A program made the translations under genes and the position numbers. The notes under the pieces were generated by a model, which saw nothing but the letters and a program-made list of their open reading frames with translations, was not told where the DNA came from and made no database searches. From contig CANRNQ010000008.1 of assembly GCA_947632045.1 (NCBI GenBank), positions 18,342-82,341 of the forward strand: a stretch of DNA of 64,000 bases, read 5' to 3'. This document shows, piece by piece, positions 10,578-20,530 of the stretch. This DNA is from an uncultured Clostridia bacterium. Its GTDB lineage: Bacteria; Bacillota; Clostridia; Oscillospirales; Acutalibacteraceae. Each line of letters begins with the position of its first letter. Within the stretch, counting starts at the first letter, position 1.

Positions 10578-11792
10578 ATGAATTTTTTAAGCAAGGTATC
10601 CGTTGACGACATCAACGTAAACGGAAAAAGAGTACTCGTGCGCTGCGACTTCAACGTTCCCCTCAAGGACGGAGTTATCACGAACGACAACAGAATCCAG
10701 GCTGCTCTTCCGACTATAAAGAAGCTCATCTCGGACGGCGGCAAGGTAATACTCTGCTCTCATCTCGGCAAGCCGAAGAATGGTCCGGAGGAAAAATTTT
10801 CCCTCGCTCCGGTAGCGGTAAGACTATCCGAGCTTCTCGGTCAGAACGTAGTATTCGCGAACGACGACGAGGTAGTCGGCGAAAATGCAAAGGCGGCTGT
10901 TGCAGCTATGAATAACAGCGACGTAGTTTTACTTCAGAACACACGCTTCAGAAAAGAGGAAACAAAGAACCTCGAGCCGTTCAGCTCAGAGCTTGCCTCC
11001 CTCGCGGACGTATATGTAATGGACGCGTTCGGCAGCGCCCACAGAGCGCACTGCTCCACCGCGGGCGTAACGGATCACATCAAGGATACGGCGGTAGGCT
11101 ATCTTATGCAGAAGGAGATAAACTACCTTGGCAACGCGGTTGAAACTCCGGTAAGGCCGTTTGTAGCTATCCTCGGCGGCGCAAAGGTTGCGGATAAGCT
11201 CAACGTAATTTCAAACCTTCTCGAAAAGTGCGACACACTCATCATAGGCGGCGGTATGGCTTATACCTTCTTAAAGGCAAAGGGCTATGAAACAGGCACG
11301 TCGCTTGTTGACGATACAAAGGTTGACTACTGCAAAGAAATGATGGATAAGGCGGAGAGCCTCGACAAGAAGCTCCTGCTCCCGATAGACACGACGATAG
11401 CCGCAAGCTTCCCCGAGCCGATTGACGCCGAGATCGCGGTTGAGAACGTACCGTCGGACGCTATTCCGGCTGACAAGATGGGACTTGACATAGGCTCCGA
11501 AACGGCTAAGCTCTATGCCGATGCGGTTAAGTCTGCCAAGACCGTCGTATGGAACGGCCCCATGGGCGTATTTGAGAACCCAATTCTCGCAAAGGGCACC
11601 TTCGCCGTTGCGCAGGCTCTTGCGGACACCGACGCAACGACTATAATTGGCGGCGGCGACAGCGCGGCAGCTGTCATCCAGCTCGGTTTTGCCGACAAGA
11701 TGAGCCACATCTCAACGGGCGGCGGCGCGTCGCTTGAGTATCTTGAGGGCAAGGTTCTCCCGGGAATTGCCTGCATAGCCGACAAGAAATAA
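10578..11792 (+). CDS. pgk: Phosphoglycerate kinase
   Basis: [38 protein letters not shown]; start [11 protein letters not shown]. Confidence 0.97.
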   Translation: MNFLSKVSVDDINVNGKRVLVRCDFNVPLKDGVITNDNRIQAALPTIKKLISDGGKVILCSHLGKPKNGPEEKFSLAPVAVRLSELLGQNVVFANDDEVVGENAKAAVAAMNNSDVVLLQNTRFRKEETKNLEPFSSELASLADVYVMDAFGSAHRAHCSTAGVTDHIKDTAVGYLMQKEINYLGNAVETPVRPFVAILGGAKVADKLNVISNLLEKCDTLIIGGGMAYTFLKAKGYETGTSLVDDTKVDYCKEMMDKAESLDKKLLLPIDTTIAASFPEPIDAEIAVENVPSDAIPADKMGLDIGSETAKLYADAVKSAKTVVWNGPMGVFENPILAKGTFAVAQALADTDATTIIGGGDSAAAVIQLGFADKMSHISTGGGASLEYLEGKVLPGIACIADKK

Positions 11793-11807
11793 TTTCGACA
11801 GAAAAAC

Positions 11808-12037
11808 GGGCTGTCGCGTTACCCCGCTTTTACCCTGTGCGGCGGCAAACCCGTTCGGGCGGCGACCGGCACCTTCCCGCCTCCGGCGGGAAGGTGCAAA
11901 AAACGCGGCGAAAAAGTTTTTCAGACAGGGGCAGACCCTTTGCTCGCCGCGTTTTTCCGCGCGGCTGCGCCGCGCCGGTCGCCGCCCGAACTATAAATAC
12001 CGCTCAAAGCAGTCGAAAAGCACAGGCTCGACAGCCC
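11808..12037. repeat. Palindromic element copy 3 (between pgk and tpiA)
   Basis: Outer GGGCTGTCG(11808-11816)/CGACAGCCC(12029-12037); core GTTCGGGCGGCGACCGG(11853-11869)/CCGGTCGCCGCCCGAAC(11975-11991). Confidence 0.92.
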
Positions 12038-12158
12038 TGCCCCGATGCGCGTACATACAAGAAAACAGGAAAAGCGCGGAGCTCAACAACAAGCAATGAC
12101 GGGGAATAAAATATAAAAACAAGAAGAAAAAATCACTCACCGAAAGGAAGAACTAATA

Positions 12159-12926
12159 ATGAATAAGGCTGTAAGAAAGGCAGTAATTGCCGGAAACTGG
12201 AAGATGAATAAGACGCCGAAGGAGGCAAAGGAGCTTCTGAGCGCCGTTGCTCCCCTCGTAAAGGAGGCGGACTGCGAGGTTATCGCGTGCGTGCCGTTTG
12301 TAGATTTGCAGACAGCCATTGAAGCTACCGAAGGTACGAATATAAAGATAGGCGCTGAGAACTGCCACTGGGCGGAGAGCGGTGCTTTCACGGGTGAAAT
12401 TTCAGCCCCGATGCTCAAGGAGATGGGCGTAGAGTATGTAGTGCTCGGTCACAGCGAAAGAAGGCAGTATTTCGGCGAAACCGACGAAACCGTAAATAAG
12501 AGAACAAAGGCGGCGCTCAACGCGGGACTTAAGCCAATCGTCTGCGTTGGCGAGCTTCTCTGGGAGAGGGAGTGCAATATTACCGAGGAGGTAATAGCAC
12601 GTCAGATAAAGCTCGACCTTTGGAACGTTTCCGCGGAGGAGCTTAAAAATATAATAATCGCTTACGAGCCGGTATGGGCTATCGGTACGGGTAAAACCGC
12701 CACAGCGGAGCAGGCGGAGGAGGTCTGCGCCTTTATCCGCGCAACTCTTGCAAAGCTGTACGATCCCGCCGCAGCGGAGGCTGTTACAATCCAGTACGGC
12801 GGCTCAATGAACGACGGCAACGCCGACGAGCTTCTCGACAAAACGAACGTAGACGGCGGACTTATCGGCGGAGCCTCTCTCGTTGCGGAAAAATTTGCGG
12901 CTATCGTAAAGGCGGCAAGTAAATAA
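12159..12926 (+). CDS. tpiA: Triosephosphate isomerase
   Basis: VIAGNWKMNKT; LGHSERRQYF; AYEPVWAIGTGK. Confidence 0.97.
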   Translation: MNKAVRKAVIAGNWKMNKTPKEAKELLSAVAPLVKEADCEVIACVPFVDLQTAIEATEGTNIKIGAENCHWAESGAFTGEISAPMLKEMGVEYVVLGHSERRQYFGETDETVNKRTKAALNAGLKPIVCVGELLWERECNITEEVIARQIKLDLWNVSAEELKNIIIAYEPVWAIGTGKTATAEQAEEVCAFIRATLAKLYDPAAAEAVTIQYGGSMNDGNADELLDKTNVDGGLIGGASLVAEKFAAIVKAASK

Positions 12927-12951
12927 TCAAAAGAAAACGGAGATAATAAAA

Positions 12952-13476
12952 ATGACAAAAGAGCAAGTTGCAAAGAAGATTTACGAGCTTTCACACATAA
13001 CGGGCAAGTTTCTGCTACGCTCCGGACAAATCTCGAACGAGTATTTTGACAAATACCTCTTTGAGGCTGACCCCGGTACGCTCATCGAGATAGCAAAGAT
13101 AATGTCAGACCTCATTCCGGAGGAAACCGAGGTCATCGCCGGACTTGAAATGGGCGGAATACCGGTTGTAACGGCGCTCTCCCTCGATACGGGTATACCT
13201 GCGGCCTTCGTCAGAAAAAAAGCGAAGGAATACGGCACCTGCAAGCTCGCGGAGGGAGCCGACGTTGAGGGCAAAAAGGTGCTGATTATCGAAGACGTCG
13301 TTACGACGGGCGGAGCGATAATCGACGGCGTGAGAGAGCTAAGGAAAAAGGGCGCTGTTGTTGAGAATGTTTTGTGCGTTATCCAAAGAGCAGACAAGGC
13401 GACGGATATACTCGCCGCGGAGGATTTAAAGCTTATCCCCGCATTCACAATGGATTACATCAAGGCGCAAGTTTAA
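12952..13476 (+). CDS. pyrE: Orotate phosphoribosyltransferase
   Basis: PRPP-binding [25 protein letters not shown]. Confidence 0.92.
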   Translation: MTKEQVAKKIYELSHITGKFLLRSGQISNEYFDKYLFEADPGTLIEIAKIMSDLIPEETEVIAGLEMGGIPVVTALSLDTGIPAAFVRKKAKEYGTCKLAEGADVEGKKVLIIEDVVTTGGAIIDGVRELRKKGAVVENVLCVIQRADKATDILAAEDLKLIPAFTMDYIKAQV

Positions 13477-13489
13477 GGAGAATGAGAAG

Positions 13490-15004
13490 ATGAAAAAACC
13501 CGTAGCATTGATAATAATGGACGGCTTCGGAAACGGCGAAAAAAACCGTGGCAACGCGATATACGACGCAAAAAAGCCAAATCTTGACAGGCTGTTTTCC
13601 GAAAACCCGCTCACGCAGATAGGCGCAAGCGGACTTGACGTTGGACTTCCCGACGGACAGATGGGAAACAGCGAGGTAGGACACACAAATATAGGCGCAG
13701 GCAGGATAGTGTATCAGGAGCTGACGAGAATAACCAAGGCGGTCAAGGACGGCGACTTTTTTGAAAATCCCGAATTTGCCAAAGCGGTAAAGAACGTAAA
13801 GGACAACAACTCGGCGCTTCACCTCTTCGGGCTGCTTTCCGACGGCGGCGTTCACAGCCACAACACGCACCTGTACGCGCTTTTGGAGCTTGCAAAAAGG
13901 AGCGGACTTGAAAAGGTGTACGTCCACGCATTTCTCGACGGCCGCGATGTTCCGCCGAGCAGCGGAGCCGATTATGTTGCCGATTGTCAAAGCAAGATGG
14001 ACGAGATAGGCGTGGGAAAAATAGCGACGGTTATGGGGCGCTATTACGCAATGGACAGAGATAACCGCTGGGAAAGGGTCGAAAAGGCCTACTCCGCCAT
14101 GGTATACGGCGAGGGTGTAAAGGCCGACGACGCGGTCGAGGCGGTCAGAAAGTCGTATAAAAACGAAGTGACCGACGAGTTCGTTATTCCGACTGTGTGC
14201 GAGGAAAACGCAACGATTGGTGCAAACGATTCGGTGATATTTTTCAACTTCCGTCCGGACAGAGCCAGAGAGATAACGCGTTGCTTTGTCGACCCCGACT
14301 TTTCCGGCTTTGAGAGGAAAAAGGGCTTTTTCCCGCTCACATACGTTTGTATGACCCAGTACGACGCTACTATGCCTAACGTCGAGGTCGCCTTTAAGCC
14401 TCAGTCGCTCAAGAATACAATGGGCGAGTACATCTCGGATAAGGGCATGACCCAGCTTAGGATCGCCGAAACCGAAAAATACGCTCACGTTACGTTTTTC
14501 TACAACGGCGGCGTAGAAAAGACCTACCCCGGGGAGGACAGGGTCCTTGTAAACTCCCCCAAGGTAGCGACATATGATATGCAGCCCGAGATGAGTGCAT
14601 ATGAGGTGGCGGATAAATGCGTCGAGCGCATTTTGAGCGGCGAATACGATATGATAATTCTCAACTTTGCAAACTGCGATATGGTAGGTCACACCGGAGT
14701 GCTCGACGCTGCTGTAAAGGCTGTCGAGGCGGTTGACGAGTGCGTAGGCAAAGTCACGGACGCAGTGGCAAAAATGGGCGGTGTATCGCTTATAACGGCA
14801 GACCACGGCAACGCCGATAAGATGATAGACGCCGACGGAGAACCCTTCACGGCGCATACGACGAACCTTGTTCCCTTCTGCGTGGTAGGGTATCCCTGCA
14901 AGCTGCGTTCCGGCGGCGTTCTTGCGGACATAGCTCCGACAATGCTGAAAATAATGGGACTTCCTCAGCCGGCAGAAATGACCGGAAAGAGTATTATAGA
15001 ATAA
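13490..15004 (+). CDS. gpmI: 2,3-bisphosphoglycerate-independent phosphoglycerate mutase
   Basis: [40 protein letters not shown]. Confidence 0.97.
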   Translation: MKKPVALIIMDGFGNGEKNRGNAIYDAKKPNLDRLFSENPLTQIGASGLDVGLPDGQMGNSEVGHTNIGAGRIVYQELTRITKAVKDGDFFENPEFAKAVKNVKDNNSALHLFGLLSDGGVHSHNTHLYALLELAKRSGLEKVYVHAFLDGRDVPPSSGADYVADCQSKMDEIGVGKIATVMGRYYAMDRDNRWERVEKAYSAMVYGEGVKADDAVEAVRKSYKNEVTDEFVIPTVCEENATIGANDSVIFFNFRPDRAREITRCFVDPDFSGFERKKGFFPLTYVCMTQYDATMPNVEVAFKPQSLKNTMGEYISDKGMTQLRIAETEKYAHVTFFYNGGVEKTYPGEDRVLVNSPKVATYDMQPEMSAYEVADKCVERILSGEYDMIILNFANCDMVGHTGVLDAAVKAVEAVDECVGKVTDAVAKMGGVSLITADHGNADKMIDADGEPFTAHTTNLVPFCVVGYPCKLRSGGVLADIAPTMLKIMGLPQPAEMTGKSIIE

Positions 15005-15033
15005 AAACAGGCTGCAAAAACAGCCGAACGGAA

Positions 15034-15080
15034 AACGACTGCAAGGAATCCAAAGGGATATTCTTGCAGTCGTTTTTATT
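15034..15080 (+). terminator. Intrinsic terminator after gpmI
   Basis: AACGACTGCAAG…CTTGCAGTCGTTTTTATT. Confidence 0.85.
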
Positions 15081-15198
15081 ATATAAATGATGAAAAGTCA
15101 ATCAAAATATATTACGCCATATCAATATTACGGGCGGAAATTTCAAAAGGGCAAGCCCTTAACCCCGCATATAGGCTTTTTGCCCCGAGAAAAGCACA

Positions 15199-15873
15199 TT
15201 ATCCGTCAAGCTGCTCATTCGCCTGTTTACAAAGCTCCCTCAACGTTTCTATCGCTATCTTTGCATCGGCCGCCTTAAACACTCCAGTTCCGGAAACAAA
15301 TACTTCGCCGCCGGCCGCTGCGGCCTCTGATATGGTCGCTTCGTTTATTCCGCCGTCAAGCTCAAGCAGCACCTTCGCGCCCTGTCTTTTTGCCTCGTTC
15401 TTTATCTCTCCTATTTTAGGCAGCATATTAGCCATAAAGGATTGGCCGCCAAAGCCGGGCTCAACGGTCATAACAAGCACCATGAATATTTCCCTTAAAT
15501 ACGGGAAAACAGCGCTTGCCGGAGTATTGGGTTTTATCACAAGTCCGGGCTTTATGCCCCGGGCTTTAATTTTTTCTATGGTTTTTTCAATATTGGAGCG
15601 GCTTTCCACATGAAAAGTAATTATGTCCGCGCCCGCATCCGCAAAGTCGTCAATATAATCTAAAGGGTTTTCGATCATAAGATGCACGTCGAAGGGCAGT
15701 GACGAATACGGTCTTATCGCTTTTATCACAGGAGCTCCGAATGTTATATTTGGGACAAAATGTCCGTCCATCACGTCGAGATGTATATAATCCGCTCCGG
15801 CGTTTTCCATACGCCGCGTTTCGCTGCCCATAACGGCAAAATCGCACGAAAGTATTGAGGGCGCTATTTTCAT
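15199..15873 (-). CDS. rpe: Ribulose-phosphate 3-epimerase
   Basis: MKIAPSILSCDFAVMG…HLDVMDGHFVPNITFG…VEPGFGGQSF. Confidence 0.95.
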   Translation of the reverse strand: MKIAPSILSCDFAVMGSETRRMENAGADYIHLDVMDGHFVPNITFGAPVIKAIRPYSSLPFDVHLMIENPLDYIDDFADAGADIITFHVESRSNIEKTIEKIKARGIKPGLVIKPNTPASAVFPYLREIFMVLVMTVEPGFGGQSFMANMLPKIGEIKNEAKRQGAKVLLELDGGINEATISEAAAAGGEVFVSGTGVFKAADAKIAIETLRELCKQANEQLDG

Positions 15874-15902
15874 ACAAATCATTCCTTTCATTTTCAGAAA
15901 TT

Positions 15903-16128
15903 TTGCGCGGCGCAGAGCATAAGGCGGCGACCGCTTTCCGCCGCCCCTTACGGGGCGACGGAAAGCAAAAAAGGCGGCGCGCAGCTTCCCTACAAAGGGA
16001 TGCCATGTTCTGCCGCGTTTTTTGCGCGCGCCCTGCGGGCGCGCACCGGTCGCCGCCCAAAGCCTTCGGCTTTGTGCCGGCCTCCGGCCGGCACAGCGCG
16101 GGCTATGCCCGCTGTATCAACGGCGCAA
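15903..16128. repeat. Palindromic element copy 4 (most divergent; right arm overlaps the 3' end of the 16103-20509 CDS)
   Basis: Core GGCGGCGACC(15923-15932)/GGTCGCCGCC(16048-16057); hairpins GCTTTCCG.CGCCCC/GGGGCG.CGGAAAGC and GCGCGCCC/GGGCGCGC; weak outer TTGCGC/GCGCAA. Confidence 0.8.
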
Positions 16129-19100
16129 TTATTGAAGCCGCAGCCCAGAATACAATGTAAAGCAGTAAATCGAGTCCGCTGAGCCCTGCCAAGCCGGCAA
16201 ACAGAGAAACTATTCCGGCTATCAGCACTCCGAGAGCTACCGCTATTATTTGAATGATTATCGCTATTGAGATATTATCCCTGATTTTTATGCAGCCGCT
16301 TATGGCTCTTGCAAGCGAATGAAGCTTGCCCTCGGTCGATATAAGGGCGCGCGCGGCCTCGTCTTTGCGCGACATCTCATCTTTACAGATGTTTCCGAGT
16401 GTTGTCGGCAGTATTTTTATGCTTCTGATAAATATTCTGAAATCCTTTGCGACCTTAAGCTGAGATACATTCGGGTCGGCGGTTCTTATTAATATAGTTA
16501 CACCGTTATTTTCGAGGCGTTTCAACTCCTCGGCAAGCCTTCTGTCCGCCTGATAATCTGTAACAAGCATGGCAACAAGCTGTCCCGCATTTGCAAGATA
16601 GGTTATGCTGTTTGTCTTGCTCTTCATTGAGCTTTCCTCAAAGTCGACGCTCGGCAGATTTATCGAATATTTTGCCATCAGCTCGCGATTGCCAAGCAAC
16701 AGGCGTTCTCCATCTACCCAGCTGACTATGCCCTTGCCGTCCTCATATTTAACGCTTTCCACCGCCGGAAGCTGCTCGCATTTTTCGCTTATAACATCTT
16801 CAAACATATAGGTCATCGGGGTGTTGGCTATCTTCATCACAGCCGCCGCATTCAGTAGGGCCTTGTCTATATTGTAGGCATTGAAGGTCTTGACCGCAAG
16901 AAGCTGAACGCTGCCCCTCGGATAAAGCTCGCGGCTGTCTATCATAACGGCTCTCGTGTCGGCAAATTGCTTAACGGCCGGATATCCTATCACCATCGCC
17001 CTGTTGGCGAGAGTATCTGAGCAAAGCTTTTTCATCGGAATATTTACCGCAAGCAGGCAGCACATGGGCACGCCCATGCACGCAACAAGCGAAAACGCCG
17101 ACAGAGCCGTGGAAACCGAGGCGGCGGATATTCCGCATATTACCGCGACAAGCACAGCGACCACGGTTGTTATGGGAGCCATAAACGACGCGGTGCGCTC
17201 GCTCGGGTCTGGCATATACGAAAAGCGCAAAAAGCCCTTTAAAAATCTCGTTCTGCTTTGCAGAGCAACAACGGGCTTGTCTGCATTTGTTTTTGAAATC
17301 ATCTGCCTTGAAATATCCTCGTCGCCGAATATTCTCGCGGCGTATTTTCTGTTTGGCGAAGATACGAATTTGAAATTGTCCCTTATTCTTCTTACAATGC
17401 AGAGCTTGCCAAGATTATTTAACAGCAACGCCGTTATAGCAAGTATGGAGTAAAGATGCAATCCGCCGTTAAAGAAGGTCTGCGGCTCAAAGAACGATAC
17501 GATTCCTTGAACAACACAGCCGGCAGTTGCAACCGCGGCCGCCGTGTCGGAGTTTCCCTTGAAGGCCAAAAGCGGCTTCAGCCCGCCAAAGACTGTGCTG
17601 TGGCAGAGCACTGCGGAAGCGACGAGCAGTATAAGGCTGACGAGGCAGGTCATAAGGTCGGAATTTGGTATGTTGTTTGTAAGGACAGACGGAGCGCAGC
17701 GCTGAATTATATGCATGGCAAGCATTATAAGAAATATTACTCCGAGCGCGGCACAGCGAAACGCGACCTTGCGATTGTCGTAATTTATTTCGGCTCTTAT
17801 CGCCCTTGCGTCCGACGGCTTTTCATAATCGTCTATCTGCTGGCCGCCCTGACGGTTTATGTTTGTCTGCTCTCTAAATTCAGAGAAATCCGCGCTGTTT
17901 TCCACCTCGCCAAACAAAACATCCTTGAGCGAACGCCTTGCGCCGGTGCTTTGGGGCTTTTTCTGCTCGCTGTTATTCTCGTTTTGAACAGCCTCTTCTC
18001 CTGTGGAAGGCAGGCCCTCCTTAACCGCCTTGGATACCTCTGAATTGACCTCGGGCGCAACTATCTCGCTCGCCTTTGGCTTGTATTTTGCCTGTCTTAT
18101 GTACTCTTCGTACTCTTTGCGCACCACGAGCTGTAAATCGTCGTTCGCAAGGCTGATTTTTTCTACGTTTGATTCATGTATATATTTAGGAATTACCTTT
18201 CCGTTTACAAGCTGTCTGCCGTCAACCTCGTCTATTTTGACGGCTGTGCTCGACGCCTCCTCAAAGGTCACGGCAGCGCCGTCCGAATTTGCTTCATTCT
18301 CAAGCGTCGCTGCGGCTGCGGCTCCTTCTTCGTTTTCTTCCGGTGCAGCAGCTTCCTCTTGGTCATTGTCCTGGCTCTGCGCATTTGCAGCCTCGTCGGT
18401 ATCGGTCTGCGGCTCGTTTTGAATTTCCGGCTTTTCCTGAGCCGCCTCTTCCTCCTTATTTTCATTTTCTCCTGTGGCCTCTACTGTATCTGATACATCA
18501 AGGTCATCGAGCTCGTCATTAGGTGATTCTCCGTTCCAAAAGCTCTTGAGTCTTCCTATGAAGCCGCGCTTTTTCCTTGGAGATTTTCTAATAATCTCTA
18601 TTGGGGCGTCCGGCCCCTCTGTGATAATGTCGGCTGCGGCTTCTTCATTGTGCAGTGCACCAAGCTCTTTGCCGTCGGCAAGCGGTTTGTCTGCGCCCGC
18701 CGCAGCGTCAGAGCTATTCGTGATATCCTCCGCTTCACGCTTTTCGACGGTATCCTCCGCTTTTTTCTCCTCACGCTCGGCATCGACTTCGGCTTTGGGA
18801 ATCTCTTCTTCATCGTATTCCCCGCCGTCGCTTTCTGCTTCTTCCTCTTTTTCGTCTTCTTCAACGCCGTTTTCGCCGTAAAACTCCCTCGAGGGATCTA
18901 TCACCGTCAGCACGGGCTTTTGCGGCTCGACATTTTCATCTTCAAAATCTGCGTCTATCGTAAGCTCGTCTTCGTCCGAGAACTCATCCTCGTCGTCATA
19001 GCTGTCGTCCTCATTCCATATGCTCTTTATCTGCTCTATCGGAGAGCTTTTTCTAAGCGGCACAATCTCTGCGTCCTCCGCGTCATCCTCCGTATAGCTT

Positions 19101-20509
19101 CCATATTCGTCCTCGTTGTCAAGCTCGTTGTCACTCTCGTGGAAAGGGGTAAAAAAGGATTTTATTCTGCCCCTCATCGCGGCGAAAAAGCCTTTGGATT
19201 TATTGTCGTCGACGGTAGCCTCATCGTGATATTCCTCGGAGCTCTCGGCTTCCTCGTCATTTATGCTCTGCATATGCTCCTTCGGGGCATAGTCTGAGAG
19301 GTCGTCATATTTAACGCTCGGCTTTATCCAGTTAGCGTTATCCGCCTTTTCCTCGGCGTTTACCTCCTCTTCCGTCACAGAGGCGTCTCCGTTTTTGATA
19401 TCGTCGCCATTCCAAAAGCTCTTTATTTTTGAGAACACAGATCCCTTACTCTTTTTGTCTGCGTCCTCCACTCTCGGTTCATCGGCTTCGGCTTGTTCCG
19501 TTTCTTCCTCATCGAAGGCTGAGTCCGTCTCGGTATCTTCGTCTATATTTTCATCAGGCGCGGTATCCGTATTTCCTTCTGTTTCTTCCTCCGCCTCAGG
19601 CTTGATTTCATCGGCGTCACGCTCAAAATTCGCCCCGCTTTTTGCCTTTTCATCAAATACAGACGGATCGAAATTTTCGTCAAAATGCTCCTCGAAATCC
19701 TCCGAGCCTGTCCAAAACGCCTTTATTTTATGCCAAAAGCCGCCCTTTAATTTTTCCTCCGGCTCTCTTTCAAGCTTTGGTTCCTCTTTGGGCTCATATG
19801 GTTCTTCTTCAGGTTCGGGCTCTTCTTCAGGTTCAGGCTCTTCTTCAGGTTCGGGTTCTTCTTCAGGTTCGGACTCTTCTTCATGTTCCGGTTCTTCTTC
19901 AAGCTCCGGCTCGACTTCAAAGTCCTCCAATTCTTCTTCGAGGTATTCCGGTTCCTCCGCAAGATCTTCCGACTTTTCTAACTGCTCATCATCGGCGGGA
20001 GAATAGCCTTCATAATCAGGCGGATAGTCAAGCTCCTCGTACCGATTGTTTTGCTCGTCATTATCATCATTATATGTATCATCGTACGACTCATCATAAG
20101 CTTCTTCCGCTTCACCGCCGTCATAATCGAAATTTTCGGCGTCGTCTGCTTCGTTGTACTCCGGCGCAGTCTGTACGTCGTTATCGTAGAAAAAGTTGTA
20201 GTTCTTATTTAAATCCGAGCCTTTGCTTTTTTTATTTTTCTTGCTCCTTTTGGTTTTTTCCGCTTTATTTTTCTTTTTTGACTTCGGCTCTTTTTTCGGC
20301 TCTTTGCCGGGCGACGCCGCCTCTTCAAGGCGTATGCTCTCCATAAGCTCGGCTATTCTTTGTGCCTCTTCGCTTTTAGCCGCTTTTGGCTGCTGTATCT
20401 GAGCCGTGAGCTGAGAAATATCTATTGCTTCCTCCTCCGCAGAATAGTTGTCCTGCGCAGATACGATTTTCTCGCCTTTATTCTTGAGAATATCCTTTTT
20501 TCGACTCAT
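16103..20509 (-). CDS. Large acidic low-complexity protein with C-terminal multi-TM, degenerate P-type-ATPase-like module
   Basis: Residues ~1-880 Asp/Glu-rich with five IKSFWNG-type motifs; C-terminal ~580 aa multi-TM with N-domain-like GKGIVSWVDGERLLLGNRELMAKYSI. Confidence 0.6.
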   Translation of the reverse strand: MSRKKDILKNKGEKIVSAQDNYSAEEEAIDISQLTAQIQQPKAAKSEEAQRIAELMESIRLEEAASPGKEPKKEPKSKKKNKAEKTKRSKKNKKSKGSDLNKNYNFFYDNDVQTAPEYNEADDAENFDYDGGEAEEAYDESYDDTYNDDNDEQNNRYEELDYPPDYEGYSPADDEQLEKSEDLAEEPEYLEEELEDFEVEPELEEEPEHEEESEPEEEPEPEEEPEPEEEPEPEEEPYEPKEEPKLEREPEEKLKGGFWHKIKAFWTGSEDFEEHFDENFDPSVFDEKAKSGANFERDADEIKPEAEEETEGNTDTAPDENIDEDTETDSAFDEEETEQAEADEPRVEDADKKSKGSVFSKIKSFWNGDDIKNGDASVTEEEVNAEEKADNANWIKPSVKYDDLSDYAPKEHMQSINDEEAESSEEYHDEATVDDNKSKGFFAAMRGRIKSFFTPFHESDNELDNEDEYGSYTEDDAEDAEIVPLRKSSPIEQIKSIWNEDDSYDDEDEFSDEDELTIDADFEDENVEPQKPVLTVIDPSREFYGENGVEEDEKEEEAESDGGEYDEEEIPKAEVDAEREEKKAEDTVEKREAEDITNSSDAAAGADKPLADGKELGALHNEEAAADIITEGPDAPIEIIRKSPRKKRGFIGRLKSFWNGESPNDELDDLDVSDTVEATGENENKEEEAAQEKPEIQNEPQTDTDEAANAQSQDNDQEEAAAPEENEEGAAAAATLENEANSDGAAVTFEEASSTAVKIDEVDGRQLVNGKVIPKYIHESNVEKISLANDDLQLVVRKEYEEYIRQAKYKPKASEIVAPEVNSEVSKAVKEGLPSTGEEAVQNENNSEQKKPQSTGARRSLKDVLFGEVENSADFSEFREQTNINRQGGQQIDDYEKPSDARAIRAEINYDNRKVAFRCAALGVIFLIMLAMHIIQRCAPSVLTNNIPNSDLMTCLVSLILLVASAVLCHSTVFGGLKPLLAFKGNSDTAAAVATAGCVVQGIVSFFEPQTFFNGGLHLYSILAITALLLNNLGKLCIVRRIRDNFKFVSSPNRKYAARIFGDEDISRQMISKTNADKPVVALQSRTRFLKGFLRFSYMPDPSERTASFMAPITTVVAVLVAVICGISAASVSTALSAFSLVACMGVPMCCLLAVNIPMKKLCSDTLANRAMVIGYPAVKQFADTRAVMIDSRELYPRGSVQLLAVKTFNAYNIDKALLNAAAVMKIANTPMTYMFEDVISEKCEQLPAVESVKYEDGKGIVSWVDGERLLLGNRELMAKYSINLPSVDFEESSMKSKTNSITYLANAGQLVAMLVTDYQADRRLAEELKRLENNGVTILIRTADPNVSQLKVAKDFRIFIRSIKILPTTLGNICKDEMSRKDEAARALISTEGKLHSLARAISGCIKIRDNISIAIIIQIIAVALGVLIAGIVSLFAGLAGLSGLDLLLYIVFWAAASIIAPLIQRA
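19801..19915 (-). repeat. ~18-bp period tandem repeat encoding EPEPEEE
   Basis: TCTTCTTCAGGTTCGGGC-type units repeated about six times on plus strand. Confidence 0.85.
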
Positions 20510-20530
20510 ATATCATCATCCCTTTCCGCG

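Noticed and set aside
13460-14857. 465-aa ORF antisense to gpmI
   Set aside because: Shadow ORF opposite a clear gpmI gene; composition not protein-like.
19801-19915. 18-bp tandem repeat considered as a regulatory VNTR
   Set aside because: Lies inside a coding sequence and encodes EPEPEEE; best explained as acidic linker expansion.
19642-20346. Plus-strand ORFs opposite the acidic repeat region (also 19395-20006, 18650-19297)
   Set aside because: Low-complexity antisense translations (Ser- or Leu/Val-rich) of the Glu-rich coding repeats.
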